This document shows, piece by piece, positions 6,511 to 14,073 of a stretch of 23,322 nucleotides of DNA. Source of the DNA: an uncultured Anaerolineaceae bacterium (GTDB lineage: Bacteria; Chloroflexota; Anaerolineae; Anaerolineales; Anaerolineaceae); the NCBI GenBank assembly GCA_937897615.1, contig CALCNO010000056.1, positions 1-23,322 on the forward strand, given 5' to 3'. Both the position numbers and the translations under genes were made by a program. Position 1 is the first letter of the stretch. The number at the start of each line of letters is the position of its first letter. The notes under the pieces were generated by a model. It was not told the DNA's origin and ran no database searches. It saw only the letters and a program-made list of their open reading frames with translations.

Positions 6511-7761
6511 CTACGGTAACATCCTTTTGCCAAAATCTTTCAAAAATGCTTTCACGTTATCCCATTTGGGAGCGCGCAGGCCAGGAAGGGGACTGCGGGT
6601 TCTCTGCGTGGTGGATGAAGTTTCATTGAGCAGCTCTGCCCACTTGAGCAGGCCCACGCTGGTCGAAAAGGCCGGGCTTTGCAGTTGGTCCACCAGCCCT
6701 AACAGGTTTTCCGGTTTGGCGATGCGCACGGGCATGCCAAGCACGCGGGTAGCCAGGGGGCGGATGCCTGCCATCAGGCTGGAACCGCCGGTGAGCACCA
6801 TTCCGGCCGGCAGCAGGCTGTTCAACCCGGAACGGTGAATCTCCTGCAATACCAGTCGGAAGATTTCATCCACTCTGGCTTCGATGATATGGGCAAGATC
6901 CCTGCGGCTTACCTGCACCGGGGAATCTTCGCCAAAGGCGCGCAGGGTAAAGAACTCTTCCGGATTGACTTCGTTCATGATGCAATAGCCGTACTGTTTT
7001 TTCACCTGCTCAGCCTGTTCCGGGCTAATGCGCAGGCCGATAGCAATATCCTGGGTAATATGATTGCCTCCCACCGGCAGAACCATCGTATGCCAGACAT
7101 CGCCGTTGATGTAGATGCCAATGTTGGTGGTGCCGCCGCCGATATCACAAACGCAGACACCCATGTCGCGTTCCGTCTTGTTCAGTACCACTTCACCGGC
7201 GGCGAGGGGATTGAGCACAAATTGCGAAACATCCACCTTGGCTGCCTGGACACACTGTCGCAAATTTTCCATGGTGGCGGCGGCAGCGGTGATGATGTGT
7301 GCCTCCACTTCCAGGCGGTAGCCGGAAAAGCCGATGGGGGATTGAATACCTTCCTGCCCATCAATGGCAAATCCGCGCTGGATCACATGAACGATCTCAC
7401 GGTTGTGAGGGATCGCCACTGCCTGAGCGCCGTCCAGAGCGCGCCAGACATCATCCTGGGTGATCACGCCGCCAGAAATGGCCACCACGCCGCGGGAATT
7501 GATGCCGGAGACCTGCGAACCAGCCAGGCTAACGATTGCCGAGGTGATCTCAAGGCCTGAGGTGCGCTCAGCTTTTTCAATGGCACGTGCAATGGACTGC
7601 GAAGCGGCTGCCAGGTCAACAACTGCTCCAGACTTGATGCCCTGAGCCGGTTCGATACCAACGCCAAGAATGCGCTGGTCGGTTTCACCTTCCAGGCGGG
7701 CAACCAGCGTGCACACTTTGCTGCTTCCCACATCAATCCCGACAACAATTGGATCGCTCAT
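6511..7761 (-). CDS. ftsA: Cell division protein FtsA
   Basis: A 416-residue actin-like ATPase that ties FtsZ filaments to the membrane and recruits later division proteins. The first phosphate loop is VGIDVGSSKVCTLVARL (near residue 10); a second, DIGGGTTNIGIY, lies mid-protein; and the adenosine motif is VLTGGSSLMAGI. The FtsA-specific 1C subdomain follows the first actin subdomain. The C-terminus (VKAFLKDFGKRMLP) is a short amphipathic helix, the usual membrane-targeting sequence. The ATG at 7761 follows AGAGGAT. The gene lies 9 bp after ftsQ. Confidence 0.96.
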   Translation of the reverse strand: MSDPIVVGIDVGSSKVCTLVARLEGETDQRILGVGIEPAQGIKSGAVVDLAAASQSIARAIEKAERTSGLEITSAIVSLAGSQVSGINSRGVVAISGGVITQDDVWRALDGAQAVAIPHNREIVHVIQRGFAIDGQEGIQSPIGFSGYRLEVEAHIITAAAATMENLRQCVQAAKVDVSQFVLNPLAAGEVVLNKTERDMGVCVCDIGGGTTNIGIYINGDVWHTMVLPVGGNHITQDIAIGLRISPEQAEQVKKQYGYCIMNEVNPEEFFTLRAFGEDSPVQVSRRDLAHIIEARVDEIFRLVLQEIHRSGLNSLLPAGMVLTGGSSLMAGIRPLATRVLGMPVRIAKPENLLGLVDQLQSPAFSTSVGLLKWAELLNETSSTTQRTRSPLPGLRAPKWDNVKAFLKDFGKRMLP

Positions 7762-7770
7762 AAGATCCTC

Positions 7771-8841
7771 TTACTCCGTCCGATAATATGGTGCATCAAC
7801 GTACTCAACACTGATCGTGGTGGGGGTGATCCCCAGCGCAATCAGGCGATCCACAATGGCCTGGTATTCAGTTTGTTTGAAGGCCATGTTTTCCAATGAG
7901 GAGCCAAAATATACCAACCAGCCGCGGGCATCTTTCCAACCCAGGCCGGAAACCTTATCGTAAACCAGTGTAGAGCCTTCCGGCATTTGGGTGCCGAAAT
8001 CCAGCGCAGCCTTGAGCACAGAGGGATCCATGTGTTTGAGGGCTTCTTCAGGGGTGAGTTTTTTCTCTGCGCGATCCAGGGCAATGTTGAGGTAATCCAA
8101 CGGATCGGTTGGGATGGGGGTGGTGCGCGTTAGCGGCATGGCGTCATCGGAATAAATATACAGGATGGCGCCGGCGTCTCCGCGGGGCGGGAAGACCACA
8201 CCTTCAGAGTCTACCCAAACCGTGTTATCCCCGGTCGTCCAGGAAAGGATTGGCTGGCGTTCGGTGACGCTGATCTTGATGGCAGAGGGCAGAGCGGTGT
8301 GCAGCCGTTTAATGGTAAGTTCGGGGAAGGCAAAGGACAGCGCCTCAACAAGTTCAGCGCGATCAACAGTGAAGATCGAACTGGCGTGCTCCTTGATGAC
8401 CGGGGCGATGTCCTCAGCGGTAAGCCTCTGCAAACCGTCAACCCCGATGGAATTCACCTGAAAGACGGAGAGGTTGGTTAAAAGGAGGGCTACCACGATC
8501 AGCAGAAAGGCCATCACGCCTGAAACCCACTGCCAGTTGAAGTGCAGGGTAGGCAGAGAAAGCATTCTGGTTTCTACCCCATTGGCTGCCACTTTGTATT
8601 GCACGCGGCGCGGTGCAACGGCGGTGTGAGCCACCGTGCGTGTAGTGACGGCGGAGCGTGAAACCAGGGTGGCCTGGTGATGAACAGGTTGTGTCGCCGT
8701 GCGCGTTGAAGGCTGCCAGACATTGGTCTTCAACGGTTTCACCGCAGCAGCGGCCTCGGGCTGTTTTGCCTGATGGCTGGATTGCGCGGCGCGGCGCTGC
8801 CTCACAACTTCAGAGCGGGAGGTAGGTTTGCGTGTGCTCAT
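7771..8841 (-). CDS. ftsQ: Cell division protein FtsQ/DivIB
   Basis: A 356-residue bitopic membrane protein of the FtsQLB-type complex, which signals to the septal synthase FtsW-FtsI. The single transmembrane helix is at about 105-124 (VSGVMAFLLIVVALLLTNL). It is followed by a POTRA domain (FQVNSIGVDGLQRLTAEDI onward, about 127-195) and an extracytoplasmic FtsQ domain with the conserved WVDSEGVVFP. The cytoplasmic tail before the helix is about 104 residues, basic and rich in Ala, Thr, Gln and Val, which is longer than in many FtsQ proteins. The ATG at 8841 overlaps the ddl stop (ATGA) and is preceded by AGAGGGG. Confidence 0.9.
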   Translation of the reverse strand: MSTRKPTSRSEVVRQRRAAQSSHQAKQPEAAAAVKPLKTNVWQPSTRTATQPVHHQATLVSRSAVTTRTVAHTAVAPRRVQYKVAANGVETRMLSLPTLHFNWQWVSGVMAFLLIVVALLLTNLSVFQVNSIGVDGLQRLTAEDIAPVIKEHASSIFTVDRAELVEALSFAFPELTIKRLHTALPSAIKISVTERQPILSWTTGDNTVWVDSEGVVFPPRGDAGAILYIYSDDAMPLTRTTPIPTDPLDYLNIALDRAEKKLTPEEALKHMDPSVLKAALDFGTQMPEGSTLVYDKVSGLGWKDARGWLVYFGSSLENMAFKQTEYQAIVDRLIALGITPTTISVEYVDAPYYRTE

Positions 8842-9944
8842 TCGCCCCTCTTGAAAGTGTGGGTAGTGTGGTCGCGCTCGCTTTTGCGCTGCAAAGCCAG
8901 ATTGATAAGGCGTTCCACCAATTCATCGTAGGGAATGCCGCTGGCACCCATCAGTTTGGGATACATGCTGATCTTGGTGAAACCTGGAATCGTGTTGATC
9001 TCGCTGAGGTATACCTCGCGTGTTTCGCGGTCCATGAGGAAATCCACGCGGGACATTCCGGCGCCGTCAATCGCCTTAAAGGCACGGATTGCCAGGTCTT
9101 TGAGGGTTTCAATTTCCGTATCACTCAATTGTGCCGGGATGACCAGTTCAGAATTGTCGTCCAGGTACTTGGCGGCGTAGGTGTAAAAGTCATCCGAAGG
9201 ACGTACTTCGCCGGGGATTGAGGCAATCACCTCTTCGTTTCCCAGCACGGCGACTTCAATTTCACGAGCATTAATGCCTTTCTCCACCAGCGTGCGGCGG
9301 TCATACTGTGAGGCGTAGAGTAACCCCTCGTACAGGTCAGATCGCGTGCGGCACTTGGTGATGCCCACCGAAGAACCAAGATTGGCGGGTTTTACAAACA
9401 CCGGGTAGGGGAGACTGCTTTCAATACGAGCAATTACCTCTGCAATTGCGGAAGAAATCTCCTGGCGATTGAAGAGCAGTGAATCCACAACGGGGACGTT
9501 GTTGGCGCGCATCACATCTTTGAAGAGGCTCTTATCCATGCCTACTGAGGAGGCCAGTACGCCGCAGCCAACATAAGCAACGTCCGACAACTCGAACAAC
9601 CCTTGCAGTGTGCCATCCTCGCCAAAGGTTCCGTGCATTACCGGGAAGTAAACATCAACAGGGGGCAGCGCTTGCAGGGTTTCGCCATTATGGGCGAAGA
9701 GTGTGCGCACATGCGGTTCTGGCAGCAGCACGATGGAGGTCAACCCGTCATACTGATTCTTTTCAAAGGCTTCCAGCACATTGGCGCCGGTGTACCACAG
9801 GCCATCACGGGTGATGCCAATTTGAGTGATCTCGTATTTTTCCTTACTGAGCACGGATAGCACTGAGCGGGCACTCATGAGAGAGACCTCATGTTCGCCC
9901 GAGCGTCCGCCAAAAACAAGTGCAAGGGATGTCTTCGATGTCAT
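8838..9944 (-). CDS. ddl: D-alanine--D-alanine ligase
   Basis: A 368-residue ATP-grasp enzyme that joins two D-Ala residues to make the dipeptide added by MurF. The N-terminal domain begins LVFGGRSGEHEVSLMSA. MHGTFGEDGTLQGLFEL is followed by the ATP-grasp core (PVFVKPANLGSSVGI), the loop YAAKYLDDNSELVIPA, and the metal-binding end LSEINTIPGFT. The KY in the omega loop is typical of ordinary D-Ala-D-Ala ligases rather than D-Ala-D-Lac enzymes. The ATG at 9944 overlaps the murB stop (ATGA), implying translational coupling. It lies between murB and ftsQ. Confidence 0.95.
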   Translation of the reverse strand: MTSKTSLALVFGGRSGEHEVSLMSARSVLSVLSKEKYEITQIGITRDGLWYTGANVLEAFEKNQYDGLTSIVLLPEPHVRTLFAHNGETLQALPPVDVYFPVMHGTFGEDGTLQGLFELSDVAYVGCGVLASSVGMDKSLFKDVMRANNVPVVDSLLFNRQEISSAIAEVIARIESSLPYPVFVKPANLGSSVGITKCRTRSDLYEGLLYASQYDRRTLVEKGINAREIEVAVLGNEEVIASIPGEVRPSDDFYTYAAKYLDDNSELVIPAQLSDTEIETLKDLAIRAFKAIDGAGMSRVDFLMDRETREVYLSEINTIPGFTKISMYPKLMGASGIPYDELVERLINLALQRKSERDHTTHTFKRGE

Positions 9945-10861
9945 TGTGATACCTGCCAGTTTCCCAGTAATTCGATCTCTAACTCTAAAGTCACTCCAAA
10001 CTTCTCAGCGACGGTTTTGCGCACCAGTTGAATTAGCTGGTAGTAGTCTTCAGGCTTGCCGCTGCCATCGTTGATGAGAAAGTTGGCATGTACCGGGCTT
10101 ACCTGCACACCGCCGATGCGTGTGCCCTTTAGCCCCGCGGCTTCGATTAAACGGCCGGCGTGGTCACCAACCGGGTTCTTAAAAGTAGATCCCATGCTGG
10201 CGCCACCAGGTTGTGAAGCTTTGCGCTTGCTAATGTTTGCTTCCATTTGTGCGTTAATCTCAGCGGCTTGCCCTTCTTGAACCTTGAGGTCCGCGGCAAG
10301 GATGACTGCCTTTCCCGGCTCGCGTTTAAGCGTGCTCGAGCGATAGGAATAACCCATCTCTTCAGCCGAGAGGGTCTTGTTGCCAATTTCTCGGTGCACA
10401 ATGTATGCCATTTCCAGGGTTTTGCTAATATTGCTGCCAAATGCTCCGGCATTGCCATACACTGCGCCGCCAAGGGTGCCCGGCACTGCACAGGCCCACT
10501 CCAGTCCGCTCAGGCTGTTCTGTGCAGCAAAGCGCGAGACGGAGGCAAAGATGGCGCCGGTTTCGGCATGGAGGCTGTGCTGCTGGCCGGATTGGCGGAT
10601 TTCCATCCGGTTGCAGCGGTTGCGCAGCACCAACTTATCCAGCCCGTTGCTGCTGACGAGGATGTTGGTGCCGCCGCCAAGAATGGAGAAGGGCACGTTG
10701 TTTTCCCAACACCACTGAATGTCGGCTGCAAAAACTGCCAGGTCGTTCTCATCAACCAGGTACGCCGCATTACCACCAACTCTGGAGGAGGTGTAGCTAG
10801 CCATGCTGGTATTTTCCAGCAGTCTGCCAGTGAAGTGGTCAAGTACAAGTTGATGATTCAC
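9941..10861 (-). CDS. murB: UDP-N-acetylenolpyruvoylglucosamine reductase, MurB
   Basis: A 306-residue FAD enzyme that reduces UDP-GlcNAc-enolpyruvate to UDP-MurNAc with NADPH. The FAD-binding region includes VGGNAAYLVDENDLAVF, SILGGGTNILVSSNGL and CAVPGTLGGAVYGNAGAFG. The catalytic loop GASMGSTFKNP carries the serine proton donor, and HANFLINDGSG follows. The C-terminal motif and length look like the shorter type II MurB; I judge this from motifs only. The start is GTG at 10861, with AAAGGA 8 bases upstream, 12 bp after the small gene before it. The stop overlaps the ddl start. Confidence 0.95.
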   Translation of the reverse strand: MNHQLVLDHFTGRLLENTSMASYTSSRVGGNAAYLVDENDLAVFAADIQWCWENNVPFSILGGGTNILVSSNGLDKLVLRNRCNRMEIRQSGQQHSLHAETGAIFASVSRFAAQNSLSGLEWACAVPGTLGGAVYGNAGAFGSNISKTLEMAYIVHREIGNKTLSAEEMGYSYRSSTLKREPGKAVILAADLKVQEGQAAEINAQMEANISKRKASQPGGASMGSTFKNPVGDHAGRLIEAAGLKGTRIGGVQVSPVHANFLINDGSGKPEDYYQLIQLVRKTVAEKFGVTLELEIELLGNWQVSQ

Positions 10862-10873
10862 AAAAGTTCCTTT

Positions 10874-11065
10874 TTACAGATCCTTAACGTGATCGATCAG
10901 GCGGGTGAGCAATTCCTGCCGTTCTGTGGCGGGCAAGGAGCGAAAATCTGCTTCGTGGTAGTGCCGCGGTGGTTTTGCCTGAATGCGTGGAAAATCACTG
11001 AAGAAGCGTGCGCTATCGGTCTCGATACCAGTAGCGGGATACAAGGACTTGCGCGGGTCAACCAT
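10874..11065 (-). CDS. Uncharacterised 63-residue protein between murC and murB
   Basis: I do not recognise this protein. Its ATG at 11065 shares a base with the murC stop (TAATG), and AAAGGAG stands 7 bases upstream, one of the best ribosome-binding sites in the operon. Its stop is 12 bp before murB. It reads MVDPRKSLYPATGIETDSAR, then FFSDFPRIQAKPPRHYHEADF, and ends in a likely amphipathic helix (ATERQELLTRLIDHVKDL). There is no signal peptide, membrane segment or cysteine pair. Charge is roughly balanced, with His and Arg clustered in the middle. The junctions argue for a real, co-translated gene. Its role is unknown; a small soluble partner of MurC, MurB or the divisome is a guess. Confidence 0.72.
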   Translation of the reverse strand: MVDPRKSLYPATGIETDSARFFSDFPRIQAKPPRHYHEADFRSLPATERQELLTRLIDHVKDL

Positions 11066-12432
11066 TAGTTACTCCTTTCTTTCAGACCGTTCAACACATC
11101 ACTACAAATCTGGTTTGCATCGCCTGCCGAAAGCACCAGCAGGACATCCTGCGGCCTTAGTTCAGAGAGCAAAAAGCTGCTGATCTCCTTGAGAGAGGAG
11201 ATGAATTTGCAGCGGGTATAGGTGATGGCCTGGGCGACCTCACGGGCAGAATAACTTTCTGCTTTCTCACGCGAGGCGTAAATCTCGGAGACCACCACCA
11301 GGTCGGCGTTGTGAAAGGACTCAATGAACTCCGCTGCCAGAGCTTTGGTGCGTGAGTAGGTGTGCGGCTGCCAGACGGCAATGATACGGTGCCCACCAAA
11401 GCGGCTTTTGGCTGCAGCCAGGGTCGCCTGGATCTTGGCTGGGTGATGCGCGTAGTCATCAATGACAGTGATTCCGCTGATCTCACCCACCACCTCAAAG
11501 CGCCGCCCGGTCCCCAGGAAGGTATGCAGCGCTTCGGCAATCGCGGCGGGCTCGTAGCCTAGTTCTGCCAGAGTGGCAAGCACTCCCAGTGAGTTGAGCA
11601 CGTTGTGCTCACCGGGGACAGCAAGGGCAACGGTTGCCAGCGGGTGGCCACTTTTTGCGGCGGTGTAAGTAAATGCGCCCTGTGCATTCAGCTTTAGTTC
11701 CCGTGCCTGATAATCCGCTGTGGCTTCAAACCCGTAGGTTTTCCCGCTATTGTGGGGCAGGGTGCCAGCGAACAGCTTTAGCCGCGCGGCATCGGCAGTG
11801 TTGCCGATAATTAACCCGCCGGGTTTAAGTCGCCGGGTGAATTGGCGGAAGGCCTCTTCATAGTCCGCAACGGTGGGGAAGCAATCCGGGTGGTCATAAC
11901 CAATGCTGGTGAACAGGATCACTTCCGGCTCTAGGCCAAGGAACATTCGGTCATATTCATCTGCTTCCACCACAAAGAACTTGCCTTTACCTGCATGGGC
12001 GTTGTTTTTTAGGTTCAGGCTGACGCCGCCCAGAATATAGGATGGGTCTTGCGCCAGTGAGGTTAATACCCACGCCAGCATCGCCGAGGTGGTGGTCTTA
12101 CCGTGCGTGCCGGCCACGGCAATGGACGTATTTTGCTGCATCAGGCTGCCAAGAAAATCAGCGCGTTTGAGCACGGGGATTCCTTTTGCCAGGGCTGCCT
12201 GCACTTCCACGTTGTCATCGGGGATGGCGGAGGAACGTACGACCACATCAGCACCGTCGATTTGGCTGGCTGCATGGCCTTCAAATACCTGCACGCCGGC
12301 AGCCTGCAACTCCTGCGCCAGTGTCGAAAGCAAGCGATCTGATCCGCTGACCGTGTAACCTCTTTCGAGGAGTACGCGGGCAATGGAGGAGATGCCGGTT
12401 CCGCCAATTCCAATCAAGTGTACGTGTGTCAT
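11065..12432 (-). CDS. murC: UDP-N-acetylmuramate--L-alanine ligase, MurC
   Basis: A 455-residue Mur ligase that adds L-Ala to UDP-MurNAc using ATP. The N-terminal Rossmann domain starts HVHLIGIGGTGISSIARVL and binds the UDP-sugar. The ATP loop AGTHGKTTTSAML is at about 107-119. VVEADEYDRMFL and the C-terminal DDYAHHPAKIQATLAAAK are MurC-type signatures. I start at ATG 12432, which overlaps the stop of the CvpA-like gene (TAATG) and gives the family's normal N-terminus; the frame stays open 25 codons further upstream, but that extension is unlike MurC. The ribosome-binding site is weak (GGTGGTG), so translation probably depends on coupling. Confidence 0.95.
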   Translation of the reverse strand: MTHVHLIGIGGTGISSIARVLLERGYTVSGSDRLLSTLAQELQAAGVQVFEGHAASQIDGADVVVRSSAIPDDNVEVQAALAKGIPVLKRADFLGSLMQQNTSIAVAGTHGKTTTSAMLAWVLTSLAQDPSYILGGVSLNLKNNAHAGKGKFFVVEADEYDRMFLGLEPEVILFTSIGYDHPDCFPTVADYEEAFRQFTRRLKPGGLIIGNTADAARLKLFAGTLPHNSGKTYGFEATADYQARELKLNAQGAFTYTAAKSGHPLATVALAVPGEHNVLNSLGVLATLAELGYEPAAIAEALHTFLGTGRRFEVVGEISGITVIDDYAHHPAKIQATLAAAKSRFGGHRIIAVWQPHTYSRTKALAAEFIESFHNADLVVVSEIYASREKAESYSAREVAQAITYTRCKFISSLKEISSFLLSELRPQDVLLVLSAGDANQICSDVLNGLKERSN

Positions 12433-12974
12433 TAGATAAACACCACCAGTACGATCACAAAACAAACGGCAACTGCCACGTAGATTGCGGGAGTGGTCAT
12501 CAACCACGCCGGTGGCAGAAACTGCACAAAGTTGAGCGACGCCAGGCCGTTGGCTGTGGTTGGGTCTGGCGCAGTGACAAAGGCAAAGGGGTAATCGGCT
12601 GTATGCAGGAAGTACCAGATGCTCCCCATCACCAGAAAACCGTTGATCATGCCAATGGTTCCGCCCAGAAGGACATCCTGGAGCAGATTGCGGATGAACT
12701 TGCCCGAATCCGCCAGGCGCGGAATTTTGGGGGTTTCATAGCCAAAGAAGACCAGCCCTGCAATAACAGCGGAACGAATCCAGAAGATCGTGGCTGGTGT
12801 GGCGGTTTCCATCACCTCTTTGAAGAACGGCACGAAGCTCTCCAGCACGGTGAGGGTGAACATGGCCAGGATGATGCTGAATGTGACCAGCACTTCCTTT
12901 GCCCAGCCGCGCATTGAACCGATAACACCAAAGAACAGCACAAAGATGATCAGAATGACATGCAGGCTAATCAT
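12432..12974 (-). CDS. CvpA-like multi-pass membrane protein
   Basis: A 180-residue membrane protein with four or five likely helices (about 3-19, 28-48, 62-78, 101-123, 163-180). The first hairpin reads FGVIGSMRGWAKEVL; the G-x-x-RG-x-x-(K/R)E pattern after the first helix is typical of CvpA (colicin V production) proteins, whose biochemical function is unsettled. Tail residues and overall length also fit that family. The ATG at 12974 lies 5 bases after AAGGAGG and overlaps the murG stop by 8 bp, so it is coupled to murG; its own stop overlaps the murC start. CvpA is not a usual member of dcw clusters, so its place here hints at a role in envelope synthesis or division, which is inference. 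Confidence 0.68.
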   Translation of the reverse strand: MISLHVILIIFVLFFGVIGSMRGWAKEVLVTFSIILAMFTLTVLESFVPFFKEVMETATPATIFWIRSAVIAGLVFFGYETPKIPRLADSGKFIRNLLQDVLLGGTIGMINGFLVMGSIWYFLHTADYPFAFVTAPDPTTANGLASLNFVQFLPPAWLMTTPAIYVAVAVCFVIVLVVFI

Positions 12975-14073
12975 GCTTGCCTCCTTGTGCACTTTTGGCC
13001 AACTGGTACACCAGGTCTGCCAGCTTTGCAGCTGCCTGCGGCGTGGCCAGTGCACTCATGGCGCGGCTCATTGCGTCAAGTTTTGTGGGATTGCTGAACA
13101 ACTCTTTGATTGTGGGAAGCAATTGTTCCTGCAGGTCTGAGTTGTTGACCACAACGGCTGCGCCGCGCTGGACGAGATAGTCGGCATTCACCTTTTGATA
13201 GCGCCAGGCGAAGGGGTAGGGTACCAGCACCGCGGGCAGGCCCATCAGCGGCAGTTCACCCAGAATGGAGGCGCCAGCCCTTGAAATTGCCAGGTCGGCT
13301 GCAGAAAAGGCCAGGCTCACCTCGTCGTACAGGTAGGGATAGAGGTGGTAGTTCGCTTTTAGCTGCGGCGCCATACTTGCCTGGAATTGCTGACATTCCT
13401 CGAAATTACTTGTGCCGCTCACATGCACCACCTGAAACTCTGGCAGCAGGGCGGTGAGGTTGGGCAGGACGGCTGTGTTGATCAGATGCGCGCCTTTTGA
13501 GCCGCCAACGATGAGCAGTACAGGTTGACCCTGTTTGAGACCGAGTTTCTTCCGCGCTTCTGCTTTATCCATTTTTACAAAATCTGCCCGGGTAGGGTAG
13601 CCGGTAACGGCAGTTTTCTTACTCGCGCCAAAATACTCTTTGGAGGGTTCTGCGGTCAATGCGATCAGGTCGGAAAAACGTGCCAGAGTGCGCAGGGCCA
13701 ACCCGGGTTCAATATCCGGAACGTACAACAGGCTGTTCCTGGAAATACCGGCCAAAGCCATGGGAACTGCCACAAAGCCGCCGGTGAATAGGAGCACATC
13801 CGGCGCGAATTCACGCAGGATCTTGCGCGAGGCAGCAACACCTTTCAGCAATTTCCACAGGTTGCCGGGGAGCTTGCTCAAACCAACGCCGTGCACGCCA
13901 GCAGCCGGAACAGCCTTGAAAGGAATTGAGCGCGAGGCGATCAATTCAGCTTCCATGCCGCCCTCGCCGCCAACCCAGAGCACCTCGCTGGCACGATTAC
14001 CGATAGCTTGCAGGATCGACAGGGCGGGGTACACTCCGCCGCCTGTCCCCCCTGCGCAGATTAACAACCGCAT
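12967..14073 (-). CDS. murG: UDP-N-acetylglucosamine--lipid I GlcNAc transferase, MurG
   Basis: A 368-residue GT-B glycosyltransferase that adds GlcNAc to lipid I on the inner face of the membrane, making lipid II. The first G-loop is CAGGTGGGVYPALSIL (6-21), the second VGGSKGAHLINTAV, and the sugar-nucleotide region SRAGASILGELPLMGLPAVL. The usual His of GGTGGH is Gly here (residue 13). The real start is ATG 14073: AAAGGAG lies 8 bases upstream, and the MRLLICAGGTGG N-terminus begins there. An in-frame ATG at 14124 would add 17 residues unlike MurG. The first 77 bp overlap the 3' end of ftsW in another frame. The stop overlaps the CvpA-like gene. Confidence 0.95.
   Translation of the reverse strand: MRLLICAGGTGGGVYPALSILQAIGNRASEVLWVGGEGGMEAELIASRSIPFKAVPAAGVHGVGLSKLPGNLWKLLKGVAASRKILREFAPDVLLFTGGFVAVPMALAGISRNSLLYVPDIEPGLALRTLARFSDLIALTAEPSKEYFGASKKTAVTGYPTRADFVKMDKAEARKKLGLKQGQPVLLIVGGSKGAHLINTAVLPNLTALLPEFQVVHVSGTSNFEECQQFQASMAPQLKANYHLYPYLYDEVSLAFSAADLAISRAGASILGELPLMGLPAVLVPYPFAWRYQKVNADYLVQRGAAVVVNNSDLQEQLLPTIKELFSNPTKLDAMSRAMSALATPQAAAKLADLVYQLAKSAQGGKHD

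Noticed and set aside
10247..11068. 273-codon plus-strand frame opposite murB and the small gene
   Set aside because: Composition looks like a shadow frame, and it covers two well-supported minus-strand genes.
12433..12507. Upstream extension of murC by 25 codons
   Set aside because: It would overlap the CvpA-like gene by 76 bp, while ATG 12432 gives the standard MurC N-terminus.
12975..13055. Upstream extension of the CvpA-like gene by 27 codons
   Set aside because: The added residues are Trp/Arg-rich shadow sequence of murG; AAGGAGG fits ATG 12974.
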